NCBI GenBank assembly: GCA_032250585.1
Contig: JAVVFH010000062.1
Location: 1 to 15,403 of the forward strand
From: JAVVFH01 sp032250585
GTDB taxonomy: Bacteria; Pseudomonadota; Gammaproteobacteria; Xanthomonadales; SZUA-36
Length of the DNA stretch: 15,403 nucleotides
Reading direction: 5' to 3'
The notes beneath the pieces were generated by a model that had not been told where the DNA came from, searched no databases, and was given only the letters and a program-made list of their open reading frames with translations. Positions 1 to 6,512 of this stretch are shown one piece after another (the stretch's first letter is position 1; each line of letters opens with the position of its first letter). A program made the position numbers and the translations under genes.

Positions 1-24
1 GGCCGAACGCGTTCGAACAAGCTG

Positions 25-1896
25 ATGCAGCTAAGGGTGCTGTTTCAGTTCATCGCGGTGCTGCTGATCGGCGCTCTGCTGGCGCTGTCGCCGGCGGCCT
101 GGGCGGCGGGCGGCGAAATGCCTTCGCTGGTCCACGACATCGGCCTCAGCCTGCTGGCCGCCGGTGCGCTGGGGGTGATCTTCACGCGGCTGAAGATCCC
201 GACGATCGCGGCTTTTCTGCTGGCCGGCGTGCTGATCGGGCCGCTGGGGCTGAAACAGGTCACCGACCCGGTCAACATCGATACCATTGCCCAGTTGGGC
301 TTCATCCTGCTGCTGTTTTTGATCGGGCTCGAGATCGACGTCAAGAAAATCCTCGGCAGCGGCAAGCCGATCATCGTCTCGGGCCTGCTGCAGTACCCGC
401 TGACCATCCTCTTCGGCGTGCTGGCCGTGAAGGCGATGGTGTGGCTCGGCATCGGCGGCAGTTTACTGGCCGACAGCCCCTACGCGGCCATCTATTTCGG
501 CGTGGTGATCGCCGGTTCGTCCACGCTGCTGGTGGTCAAGCTGTTCCAGGAGCATTTCGAACTGGACACCGAGCCGGGCCGCCTGGCGCTGGGCATGCTG
601 ATTTTCCAGGACATCTGGGTGATCGTGGCGATCCTGATTCAGCCCAACCTGGCCAACCCGGAGCTGGGCATGATCGCGATGTCGTTCCTGGGGATATTGC
701 TGCTGACGCTGATCACCGTGGGCAGCGCGCTGGCCTTCGTCGGGCGCGCGTTCGCCTGGATCGCCAAGACCCCGGAAATGACACTGCTGGGTGCGCTGGC
801 CTGGTGTTTCATCGTGGTCTTTCTGGGCGTCAACCTCGACACGTTCACCGAGGCGGCCATCGGCCGGAATTTTCACTTGGCGGTCGGCTCGGGCATGGCC
901 GCGCTGATTGCCGGCGCCAGCATCGCCAACCTGCCGTCGTCGACCGAGATCATCACCAAGGTCGCCACGGTAAAGGACTTTTTCATCACCCTGTTCTTCG
1001 TGGCGCTGGGCATCAGCATCCCGATGCCGGAAAACATGGACGTCATCGTGTTGGCGGTGGCGCTGGCCTTTGTTGCGATCCTGGCCCGGCAGTTGATTTT
1101 CTTTCCGCTGTTCTATTTCACCGGTGTGGATCAGCGCAACGCCCAGGTCAGTGCCATCCGGCTCGCGCAGATCTCCGAGTTTGGCCTGGTGATCGCCTTC
1201 CTCGGCGTCCAGCTGGGGCACGTCAGCGCGAGCCTCACCAGTTCGGTGATCTTCGCCTTCGTGATCACCGCGGTGGCCACGCCGCTGCTCTACGGCCGTG
1301 CCTACGAACTGCACAAATGGCTGCAGCCGGCGCTGGAAAAAGTGGGCTTCAAAGCACCGCCTGAATACGTAGCCGAGGCCGGCGAGAATTACAAGCTGGC
1401 GATCCTCGGCTTTCACCGCGACGCGTCTTCGCTGCTGTACAACCTGTCGGAGAACGACAGGGAACTGACCTCGAAGACGCTGGTGGTCGATTTCAACGTG
1501 GCGCTGCACGAGGGAATCCGCGCCACCGGTGCGACCGTCAAGTACGGCGATCTTGCGAATCCCGAGACGCTGCACCACCTGGGCCTGAACAGCACGGAGG
1601 TCATCGTTTGCACGATTCCCGACGACCTGCTGCGCGGCATCGACAATAAGGGTCTGGTGCACGTGGTACGCGAAATGGCGCCGCAGGCGACCATCATCGC
1701 CAATGCGATCAGCATCAACGAAATCCCGAAGGTTTACGCAGCGGGGGCGGATTACGTTTATTTGAATCGCTTCGAGGCGGCCTGGACGTTGCAGCGCGCC
1801 ATTAGTGCCGGGCTGGAAAACCGCATCGAGTCCTTCCGCGAGGAGCGCCAGTCGAAGAGCCAATACAAGCCGGATCGAAAGGAAATTCTCAGCTAA
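25..1896 (+). CDS. CPA2-family cation:proton antiporter with C-terminal RCK/TrkA-N-like domain
   Basis: Inner-membrane monovalent cation/proton exchanger of the KefB/KefC (CPA2) type, 623 residues. Residues 1-28 are hydrophobic and could be a cleavable signal or an extra helix. About a dozen further hydrophobic helices span residues 35-435. The segment around Q195-D196 (IFQDIW) matches the conserved FQD of KefC-type exchangers, and SSTLLV near residue 170 matches the paired helix. From about residue 456 a Rossmann-like RCK domain begins, but its nucleotide loop reads GFHRDA instead of GxGxxG, so ordinary NAD(H) binding is doubtful. The frame stays open to the left edge of the window and no strong Shine-Dalgarno precedes the ATG at 25, so the true start may lie upstream. 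The next gene begins about 35 bp downstream on the same strand, suggesting co-transcription. The transported ion cannot be read from the sequence. Confidence 0.88.
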   Translation: MQLRVLFQFIAVLLIGALLALSPAAWAAGGEMPSLVHDIGLSLLAAGALGVIFTRLKIPTIAAFLLAGVLIGPLGLKQVTDPVNIDTIAQLGFILLLFLIGLEIDVKKILGSGKPIIVSGLLQYPLTILFGVLAVKAMVWLGIGGSLLADSPYAAIYFGVVIAGSSTLLVVKLFQEHFELDTEPGRLALGMLIFQDIWVIVAILIQPNLANPELGMIAMSFLGILLLTLITVGSALAFVGRAFAWIAKTPEMTLLGALAWCFIVVFLGVNLDTFTEAAIGRNFHLAVGSGMAALIAGASIANLPSSTEIITKVATVKDFFITLFFVALGISIPMPENMDVIVLAVALAFVAILARQLIFFPLFYFTGVDQRNAQVSAIRLAQISEFGLVIAFLGVQLGHVSASLTSSVIFAFVITAVATPLLYGRAYELHKWLQPALEKVGFKAPPEYVAEAGENYKLAILGFHRDASSLLYNLSENDRELTSKTLVVDFNVALHEGIRATGATVKYGDLANPETLHHLGLNSTEVIVCTIPDDLLRGIDNKGLVHVVREMAPQATIIANAISINEIPKVYAAGADYVYLNRFEAAWTLQRAISAGLENRIESFREERQSKSQYKPDRKEILS

Positions 1897-1933
1897 CCTG
1901 CTAAAAGAGCCAAGAAAGGGGAACGAATTGACG

Positions 1934-2791
1934 ATGCTGGTGCAAATTAGCGATACACATATCGTCGAAAGGGGGCGATTGCTGTACGAGAAAGCCGACA
2001 CGGCGCGGCATTTGGCCGAGACGGTGAGCGAAATCAATGCCATGCGCCCGCGACCCGACGCGGTGCTGATCACCGGCGACCTGGTCGAGCGGCCAGGGCC
2101 CGCCACCTACGCGCATTTTCGCGACCTGGTCGAGCCACTGCAAATGCCGGCCTACCTGATGCCCGGTAACCACGACGACCCGGCGCTGATGGGCGAATTT
2201 TTCGCCGACACGCCGATGTTCCCGGCCGTTGCGCCGCACTACCAGTACGCCATCGAGAATCTGCCCTGCCGGGTGCTGATGCTCAACAGCCACCTCGACC
2301 AGAGCGAGTTGCCGTGTTTCGGGCCGCGGCGCCTGGCCTGGCTCGAAAAGGCGCTGGCCGCATCCGACCGCCCGACGCTGGTTGCCATCCACCATCCGCC
2401 GATGGAAACCGGGGTCGGCTTTATCGACATGGTGGGCGCGCACTGGTACCGGGAATTCACCCGGGTGGTCAACGCTAACGACCACGTGCTCAAGGTGATC
2501 TGCGGCCACGGCCACATGGACCTGACCGGCCGTGCCGGCAAGGTGCCGGTGCAGATGATAGGCGCCATCGCTCACCAGTTGATCGCCGGGCGGGTGAGCG
2601 ATATCGCGCCGTCCTTCGACAACCTGCGCGCGGCGCCGGTGCTGCATCATTTCCTGGCGGGCGATATCGTCAGCGGCTATTACCCCTGGCCCGACGGGGT
2701 CGACGCCGAGCGCATCGACAAAGTGTCGAACATGGATTGGGACGAACTCAAGGACCGGATGCGCGGCGCCCTGAAAGGCCGGCTGCCGTAG
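1934..2791 (+). CDS. CpdA-like class III cyclic-nucleotide phosphodiesterase (metallophosphoesterase)
   Basis: Predicted cytoplasmic calcineurin-like phosphodiesterase, 285 residues, close in length to CpdA, which hydrolyses 3',5'-cAMP. The full dinuclear metal set is visible: D7 and H9 (SDTH), D49 (TGDL), N79-H80-D81 (GNHD), H153-H154 (AIHHPP), and H192/H194 (GHGH). Start choice is open: ATG at 1934 gives MLVQISDTH, while an in-frame TTG at 1928 sits 6 bp after the GGGG of a strong Shine-Dalgarno (1912-1921) and would add two residues. There is no signal peptide. It follows the antiporter closely, and a MITE-like insert abuts its TAG stop. A predicted adenylate cyclase is the next gene, which makes cAMP the natural substrate, but related proteins also act on 2',3'-cyclic nucleotides, phosphodiesters or phospholipids, so the substrate is inferred. 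Confidence 0.87.
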   Translation: MLVQISDTHIVERGRLLYEKADTARHLAETVSEINAMRPRPDAVLITGDLVERPGPATYAHFRDLVEPLQMPAYLMPGNHDDPALMGEFFADTPMFPAVAPHYQYAIENLPCRVLMLNSHLDQSELPCFGPRRLAWLEKALAASDRPTLVAIHHPPMETGVGFIDMVGAHWYREFTRVVNANDHVLKVICGHGHMDLTGRAGKVPVQMIGAIAHQLIAGRVSDIAPSFDNLRAAPVLHHFLAGDIVSGYYPWPDGVDAERIDKVSNMDWDELKDRMRGALKGRLP

Positions 2792-2797
2792 TGTACC

Positions 2798-2968
2798 CAG
2801 GGCAAATTTGTCCTCACGCCAATTTCTTGAATTCCCGTCATTTCCGCGCAAGCGGAAATCCAGTTTCAACAAGACCGCTGGATTTGCCAGGCCGCGGATT
2901 GGATTGAAATTCCTGGATTCCCGCCTGCGCGGGAATGACGGTACTTCTGGTAGAACAAATTTGTCCTG
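2798..2968 (+). mobile_element. MITE-like element, copy 1 (171 bp, non-coding)
   Basis: The element begins CAGGGCAAATTTGTCCT and ends AGAACAAATTTGTCCTG, terminal inverted repeats matching at 15 of 17 positions. Inside are two dRS3-like hairpin arms (about 2838-2864 and 2913-2939) facing each other. It is about 93% identical (12 differences in 171, no gaps, by eye) to the reverse complement of 5379-5549. The flanks show a degenerate target duplication: CGTAGTGTACC (2787-2797) on the left and CGTAGTCGTCACC (2969-2981) on the right, alike apart from two single-base gaps. The left repeat contains the TAG stop of the phosphodiesterase gene, so the element landed at that gene's end without changing its protein. 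No transposase is encoded, so movement would need one supplied in trans. Confidence 0.82.
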
Positions 2969-3048
2969 CGTAGTCGTCACCGAATGTTGCAGCAACGGGG
3001 CGCAGGCCTCACGATACGCGAATGATTTTGCGGACGGTCAGTTAGAAC

Positions 3049-5298
3049 GTGGACTTCTTCCTCGGGGTCCATGGCCGGTCAGGCCTCAAGCGCTACCTGG
3101 CCCGCGCGGCGCTCGGCCTGCTCACGACGCTGTTCGTGCTCGGTCACGTCTCGGGCTATTACACGCTGCCGTACGTGGATCAGATCGAGGACCTGCTCTA
3201 CGACACCCGGATTCAGCTCACGGCCCCCGGCGGCGTCGACGAGCGTATCGTCATCGTGGCCATCGACGAAGCCAGCCTCGAGAAGCTGGGGCACTGGCCG
3301 TTCACCCGCGAAAAATTCGCCCAACTGATGAACAACCTTTTTGCCTACGGTGCGGCGACCGTCGGCTTCGATGTGCTGTTTGCCGAGCGCGACGAAAGCG
3401 CCGACGTTCAGTTGCTGCACGCGCTGGCATCCGAAGCCGGTGATGACGGCTTCATAAAGCGCCTGGAGGAATTTACGCCGCAGATCAATCGCGACCGCCT
3501 GTTCGCCGAGGCGATGCAGAGCGGCCCCACCGTCCTCGGCTATTACTTCGACAGCAATGAAGAAACCGCTTACCAGACCGGCGTGCTGCCGTACCCGGCC
3601 TTCGAGTTGCACGAATCCATGGCCGACTCGGTCTATCTGCCGCGCGGGCACGGTTTCAGCTCGAACCTGCCGGTGCTGATGGAGTCGGCTTACAGTGCCG
3701 GCTTCATCAACAATCCCCTGATCGACCCGGACGGTGTGGTCCGCCGCACGCCCTTGTTGCACGAATACGAGCTGAATGTTTATGAATCGCTGTCGCTGGC
3801 CACCGCCGCGACCTACCTCAATGACATCACGCTGCCGATTTTCGTGGATGCATCCTCGTGGATGGGTGACTACCCGCCCTTGGAGGGCCTGGAACTGGCC
3901 GGGCGGCCGATTCCGATCGATCCCCAGGGGGCGGTGCTGGTGCCTTACCGGGGTGGGCGCGGCAGCTTTCCCTACGTTTCCATCGCCGATGTGATCAACG
4001 GCACGGTGGAGGACCCCTCGGTGCTCGATGGCCGGATCGCGCTGGTCGGCGCCACCGCGCCGGGCATGGAGGACTTGCGTACCACGCCGTTCGGCTCGAT
4101 CTACCCGGGGGTCGAAATCCATGCCAATGTCATCGCCGGCCTGCTGGACGGCAAATTCCGCTGGGAGCCGGCCTACACCAGCGCCGCGGAAATGCTCGCC
4201 GTGGTGCTGTTCGGCCTGCTCAGCGCGCTGCTGTTGCCGGTCCTGGCACCGGTGGTCTCCACGCTGGTCACCGCCACGCTGGTGGCGGGTGCGCTGGGCG
4301 TCAACTACTACATGTGGGAGGTCGAGCTGCACGTGCTGCCGCTGGCCATGACGCTCTACACCCTGTTCGCCATCTACGCGCTCAACATGCTGTTCGGTTA
4401 CTTTTTCGAAACCCGCAGCCGCACACAGATGGACAGCCTGTTCGGGCAGTATGTGCCGCCTGACCTGGTGCGCGAAATGAGCCGCGACCCGGAGAACTAC
4501 TCGCTGGCGTCGCAAAAGCGCGAACTCAGCGTGCTGTTCACCGATATTCGCGGGTTCACGAGCATTTCCGAGAAGCTTGAGCCGGACGAACTGTCGACGC
4601 TGATGGACGAGTACCTGACGCCGATGACCGAAATCGTTCACGACACCGGCGGCACCATCGACAAGTACATCGGCGACGCGGTGATGGCCTTCTGGGGCGC
4701 GCCGGTGCCCCATCCGCACCACGCCGATCACGCGGTCAAGGCGGGTCTGGAGATGCTCGCCGCACTGGACACGCTCAACGCGGATTTCGAGCTCAAGGGC
4801 TGGCCGGAAATCCGCATCGGCGTGGGCGTGAACACCGGGCCGATGAACGTCGGCAACATGGGCTCACGCTTCCGGCGCGCGTACACAGTGCTCGGCGACG
4901 CGGTCAACCTGGGTTCGCGGCTGGAGGGCATCACCAAGGTTTACGGGGTGTCGTTCCTGGTCAGCGAAGAAACCGCCCGGAGCGCCGGGCGCTACTGCTA
5001 CCGCGAAGTGGACCGCGTGCGGGTCAAGGGCAAGGACGAGCCGGTGACGATCCTGGAGCCGCTGGGCCTGGAGGATGAGCTCCCCGGGGAAATCATCGAA
5101 CGCGCCCGCAGTTTCAAACACGCGTTGTTCCTGTACCGCCGCCAGGACTGGGACCCGGCCGAACAGGCGTTGCGAGTTCTGCTCGAGCAGGAGCCGGATT
5201 GCTACCTCTACAAGCTCTATCTCGACCGCATCGAGATCTTCCGACAGCAGCCGCCCGAGCAGGGCTGGGATGGTGTCTTCACGCACCAATCCAAATAG
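3049..5298 (+). CDS. CHASE2-domain class III adenylate cyclase
   Basis: Membrane cyclase of 749 residues. A TM helix (about 18-36) leads into a periplasmic CHASE2 sensor domain (about 40-370). Three closely spaced TM helices (about 380-455) and a class III cyclase domain (about 490-660) follow, then a short C-terminal helical tail. Catalytic residues are all present: metal-binding D499 (FTDIRGFT) and D543 (GDAVMAFWG), substrate-selecting K539 and D617 (VLGDAVN), and transition-state N621 and R625. The K/D pair predicts ATP rather than GTP as substrate. The GTG start at 3049 is the first start codon after an in-frame TAG (3043-3045) and is needed to include the first TM helix, although its Shine-Dalgarno is poor. 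The gene lies between two inverted MITE-like copies, after a CpdA-like phosphodiesterase and before a FecR-domain gene. The signal sensed by CHASE2 is unknown. Confidence 0.93.
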   Translation: MDFFLGVHGRSGLKRYLARAALGLLTTLFVLGHVSGYYTLPYVDQIEDLLYDTRIQLTAPGGVDERIVIVAIDEASLEKLGHWPFTREKFAQLMNNLFAYGAATVGFDVLFAERDESADVQLLHALASEAGDDGFIKRLEEFTPQINRDRLFAEAMQSGPTVLGYYFDSNEETAYQTGVLPYPAFELHESMADSVYLPRGHGFSSNLPVLMESAYSAGFINNPLIDPDGVVRRTPLLHEYELNVYESLSLATAATYLNDITLPIFVDASSWMGDYPPLEGLELAGRPIPIDPQGAVLVPYRGGRGSFPYVSIADVINGTVEDPSVLDGRIALVGATAPGMEDLRTTPFGSIYPGVEIHANVIAGLLDGKFRWEPAYTSAAEMLAVVLFGLLSALLLPVLAPVVSTLVTATLVAGALGVNYYMWEVELHVLPLAMTLYTLFAIYALNMLFGYFFETRSRTQMDSLFGQYVPPDLVREMSRDPENYSLASQKRELSVLFTDIRGFTSISEKLEPDELSTLMDEYLTPMTEIVHDTGGTIDKYIGDAVMAFWGAPVPHPHHADHAVKAGLEMLAALDTLNADFELKGWPEIRIGVGVNTGPMNVGNMGSRFRRAYTVLGDAVNLGSRLEGITKVYGVSFLVSEETARSAGRYCYREVDRVRVKGKDEPVTILEPLGLEDELPGEIIERARSFKHALFLYRRQDWDPAEQALRVLLEQEPDCYLYKLYLDRIEIFRQQPPEQGWDGVFTHQSK

Positions 5299-5367
5299 GC
5301 CGGCTGCTGCTGTGCAACCATTCCCGGGCAGAATCGCTACAGCCATCACCGAACGTCGCTCCGGTAT

Positions 5368-5379
5368 GGCCGTTCAGGC
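5368..5379. repeat. Left target-site duplication of MITE-like copy 2
   Basis: GGCCGTTCAGGC here is repeated exactly at 5549-5560, immediately on the other side of the element. The identical stretch is 13 bp if a T at each side (5367 and 5548) is counted. Because the element ends in CAGG/CCTG, the duplication can be read as 10 to 12 bp. Confidence 0.8.
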
Positions 5380-5549
5380 AGGGCAAATTTGTTCTACCAG
5401 AAGCACTGTCATTCCCGCGCAGGCGGGAATCCAGGAATTTCAATCCAATCCGTGGCTTGGCGAATCCAGCGGTGTTGTTGGACCTGGATTTCCGCCTGCG
5501 CGGAAATGACCGGAATTCAAGAAATTGGCGTGAGAACAAATTTGCCCTG
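5379..5549 (-). mobile_element. MITE-like element, copy 2 (171 bp, inverted relative to copy 1)
   Basis: Both ends carry the same 17-bp terminal inverted repeat, CAGGGCAAATTTGTTCT, perfect in this copy. Two 28-bp internal arms, 5408-5435 and 5483-5510, face each other. Each arm is itself a hairpin of the ATTCCCGC-GCAG-GCGGGAAT kind, resembling the dRS3-like repeats widespread in proteobacteria. The arms differ by C-to-T and G-to-A changes that preserve each arm's own pairing. Perfect flanking direct repeats (5368-5379, 5549-5560) show that this copy inserted as a unit. It lies downstream of the cyclase stop and upstream of the fecR leader. No coding capacity; reading through it yields the familiar artefact peptides containing FPRRRESR. 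Confidence 0.87.
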
Positions 5550-5560
5550 GCCGTTCAGGC
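5549..5560. repeat. Right target-site duplication of MITE-like copy 2
   Basis: Exact second copy of GGCCGTTCAGGC, see 5368-5379. The pair brackets one element only, which argues for an independent insertion rather than a composite transposon carrying the cyclase gene. Confidence 0.8.
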
Positions 5561-5570
5561 GACCATAGTG

Positions 5571-5598
5571 TTCCGGGCACCGGATGTTGTGCTATGAT
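5571..5598 (+). promoter_or_regulatory. Candidate extended -10 promoter upstream of fecR-like gene
   Basis: TATGAT at 5593-5598 is preceded by TGC, forming an extended -10 (TGCTATGAT). The -35 region, TTCCGG at 5571-5576 with a 16-bp spacer, is weak. Starting here would leave an untranslated leader of more than 200 nt. Predicted by eye only. Confidence 0.35.
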
Positions 5599-5621
5599 GA
5601 ACAGGATTGGGAAAATACTTG

Positions 5622-5650
5622 TTTACACGGATCGTTTAATCAGCTAAAAA
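5622..5650 (+). promoter_or_regulatory. Candidate sigma70 promoter just ahead of the structured leader
   Basis: TTTACA (5622-5627, 5 of 6 to TTGACA) and TAAAAA (5645-5650, 4 of 6 to TATAAT) are separated by 17 bp in an AT-rich patch. Transcription would begin near 5657, exactly where the GC-rich foldable leader starts. This fits better than the upstream candidate on spacing, but the -10 is imperfect. Confidence 0.35.
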
Positions 5651-5657
5651 TCAAAAC

Positions 5658-5815
5658 GTAGTCAACGGGTGTCCGCGAAAGGTAACCCGGCGTTACAACG
5701 AAAAGGGCAGCTCGGGTCGCGTTGCATAGTCTGTTACCGATCTTTGGTGAGTTGGGTTGTAATGCAGGTTGAGTGGTTTCGATAGCGGCAGTCTTCAAAA
5801 AAGGGCCTCGAAAAC
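5658..5815 (+). promoter_or_regulatory. Long untranslated leader with alternative pairings (possible cis-regulatory RNA)
   Basis: No gene is seen here. ACCCG (5685-5689) can pair with CGGGT upstream (5666-5670) or with a second CGGGT downstream (5713-5717), which are mutually exclusive. GGTAAC (5681-5686) can also pair with GTTACC (5733-5738). The stretch around 5727-5740 (TAGTCTGTTACCGA) looks like the 3' end of c-di-GMP-I (GEMM) riboswitches, and 5674-5688 loosely like their 5' core, but the central GACGCAAAGCC block and a proper P2 hairpin are not evident, so no class is assigned. The start codon of the next gene follows AAGGG (5801-5805) by 10 bp. Confidence 0.3.
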
Positions 5816-6301
5816 ATGAATATTTTACGCAAGCTTATTGTAAGCACGATTCTGGTCGGTGCATTGTCGATTTCCTCTGCAGTGCTTGCACAGGATAGCG
5901 CCGGCATGGTGGTTGCCTCGCGCGGGGAAGTCATCGCAATGGCCAACGGCGGTTCGCGTGAACTGAAACAGGGTGATTTCGTTTACGAGAAAGACGAAAT
6001 CCTGACCAGCAACCGCAGCTTCGCCGTGCTCCAGTTCGTCGACGGCGCCAAGGTGACGGTACGTCCGGATTCGACGCTGATCATCGAACAGTACCTCTAC
6101 AACGGCAATGGCGAGGACGCCGCGACGCTGGGCCTGGTTTCCGGCGGTCTGCGTGTCATCACCGGCGCCATGGCCAAGTCCAACCCGGAAAACTACAAGG
6201 TCCGCACCCCGGTTGCACTGATGGGCGTGCGCGGCACCGAGTTCTCCGTGATGCTCTGCGGCGACGAAGTCTGCGCCGAAGATGAAATGGTCATCGACTG
6301 A
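5816..6301 (+). CDS. Small secreted FecR-domain protein
   Basis: 161 residues. A signal peptide covers about residues 1-25 (cleavage at VLA-Q). A FecR domain follows: the conserved blocks AVLQFVDGAKVTVRPDST and VRTPVALMGVRGTEF are both present. The protein ends only about 20 residues after the GVRGTEF block, whereas many FecR-domain proteins continue much further; the tail holds two cysteines in CGDEVC. There is no anti-sigma N-terminus or TM helix, so this is not a classical FecR sigma regulator but the periplasmic stand-alone kind often found beside CHASE2 cyclases (recollection of the family). It follows the cyclase gene with a long leader and is closed by a strong terminator, so it is probably an independent transcript. 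The ligand and partner are unknown; interaction with the cyclase CHASE2 domain is a reasonable guess. Confidence 0.85.
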   Translation: MNILRKLIVSTILVGALSISSAVLAQDSAGMVVASRGEVIAMANGGSRELKQGDFVYEKDEILTSNRSFAVLQFVDGAKVTVRPDSTLIIEQYLYNGNGEDAATLGLVSGGLRVITGAMAKSNPENYKVRTPVALMGVRGTEFSVMLCGDEVCAEDEMVID

Positions 6302-6324
6302 CAACCGTTTCACAGGATTCAGGA

Positions 6325-6352
6325 AAAGGCCCGCTTGCTGCGGGCTTTTTTT
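6325..6352 (+). terminator. Intrinsic terminator after the fecR-like gene
   Basis: GCCCGC (6329-6334) pairs with GCGGGC (6340-6345) across a 5-nt loop, preceded by AAAA and followed by seven T residues (6346-6352). It lies 24 bp after the stop codon and separates this gene from the convergent minus-strand gene. Confidence 0.92.
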
Positions 6353-6416
6353 GTCCTGTGGAAACTGACCAGACCGCTGGAAACTGGCTAACGGGTCTGT
6401 GAGCTGGCAGATTATC

Positions 6417-6480
6417 GTGGGAGCGGCTTCAGCCGCGATTCAGTGTTCCTGAAAACTATCGCGGCTGAAGCCGCTCCCAC
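6417..6480. repeat. REPIN-like palindrome 1 (GGCTTCAGCC core)
   Basis: Two 23-bp arms (6417-6439 and 6458-6480) are perfect inverted repeats separated by 18 bp, each with the internal core GCGGCTTCAGCCGC. This is the layout of paired REP sequences mobilised by RAYT transposases; no RAYT gene is in view. It lies between two convergent genes and follows the terminator. Confidence 0.85.
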
Positions 6481-6512
6481 AGCTGGTGCAGTCCTTACGC
6501 CCCCCCCACAGA

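Noticed and set aside
463..2106. Long open frame on the minus strand opposite the antiporter
   Set aside because: Shadow of GC-rich coding DNA: its translation is rich in R, H, Q and D and low in hydrophobic pattern, while the plus frame shows clear antiporter motifs.
2808..3443. Open frame reading through MITE copy 1 into the cyclase gene
   Set aside because: Its first part is the translation of the repeat (FPRKRKSS.., RLRGNDG) and the rest is the cyclase gene out of frame.
3079..4731. 550-codon open frame opposite the cyclase gene
   Set aside because: The plus frame has complete cyclase and CHASE2 motifs; the antisense translation has no domain pattern and biased composition.
2798..5549. 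Composite transposon carrying the cyclase gene
   Set aside because: Copy 2 has its own perfect target duplication and the outer flanks of the pair do not match each other, so the copies arrived separately.
5658..5760. Firm call of a c-di-GMP-I riboswitch
   Set aside because: Only the 3' strand and a loose 5' core look similar; the GACGCAAAGCC block and GNRA-capped P2 stem cannot be found, so it is kept only as a possibility.
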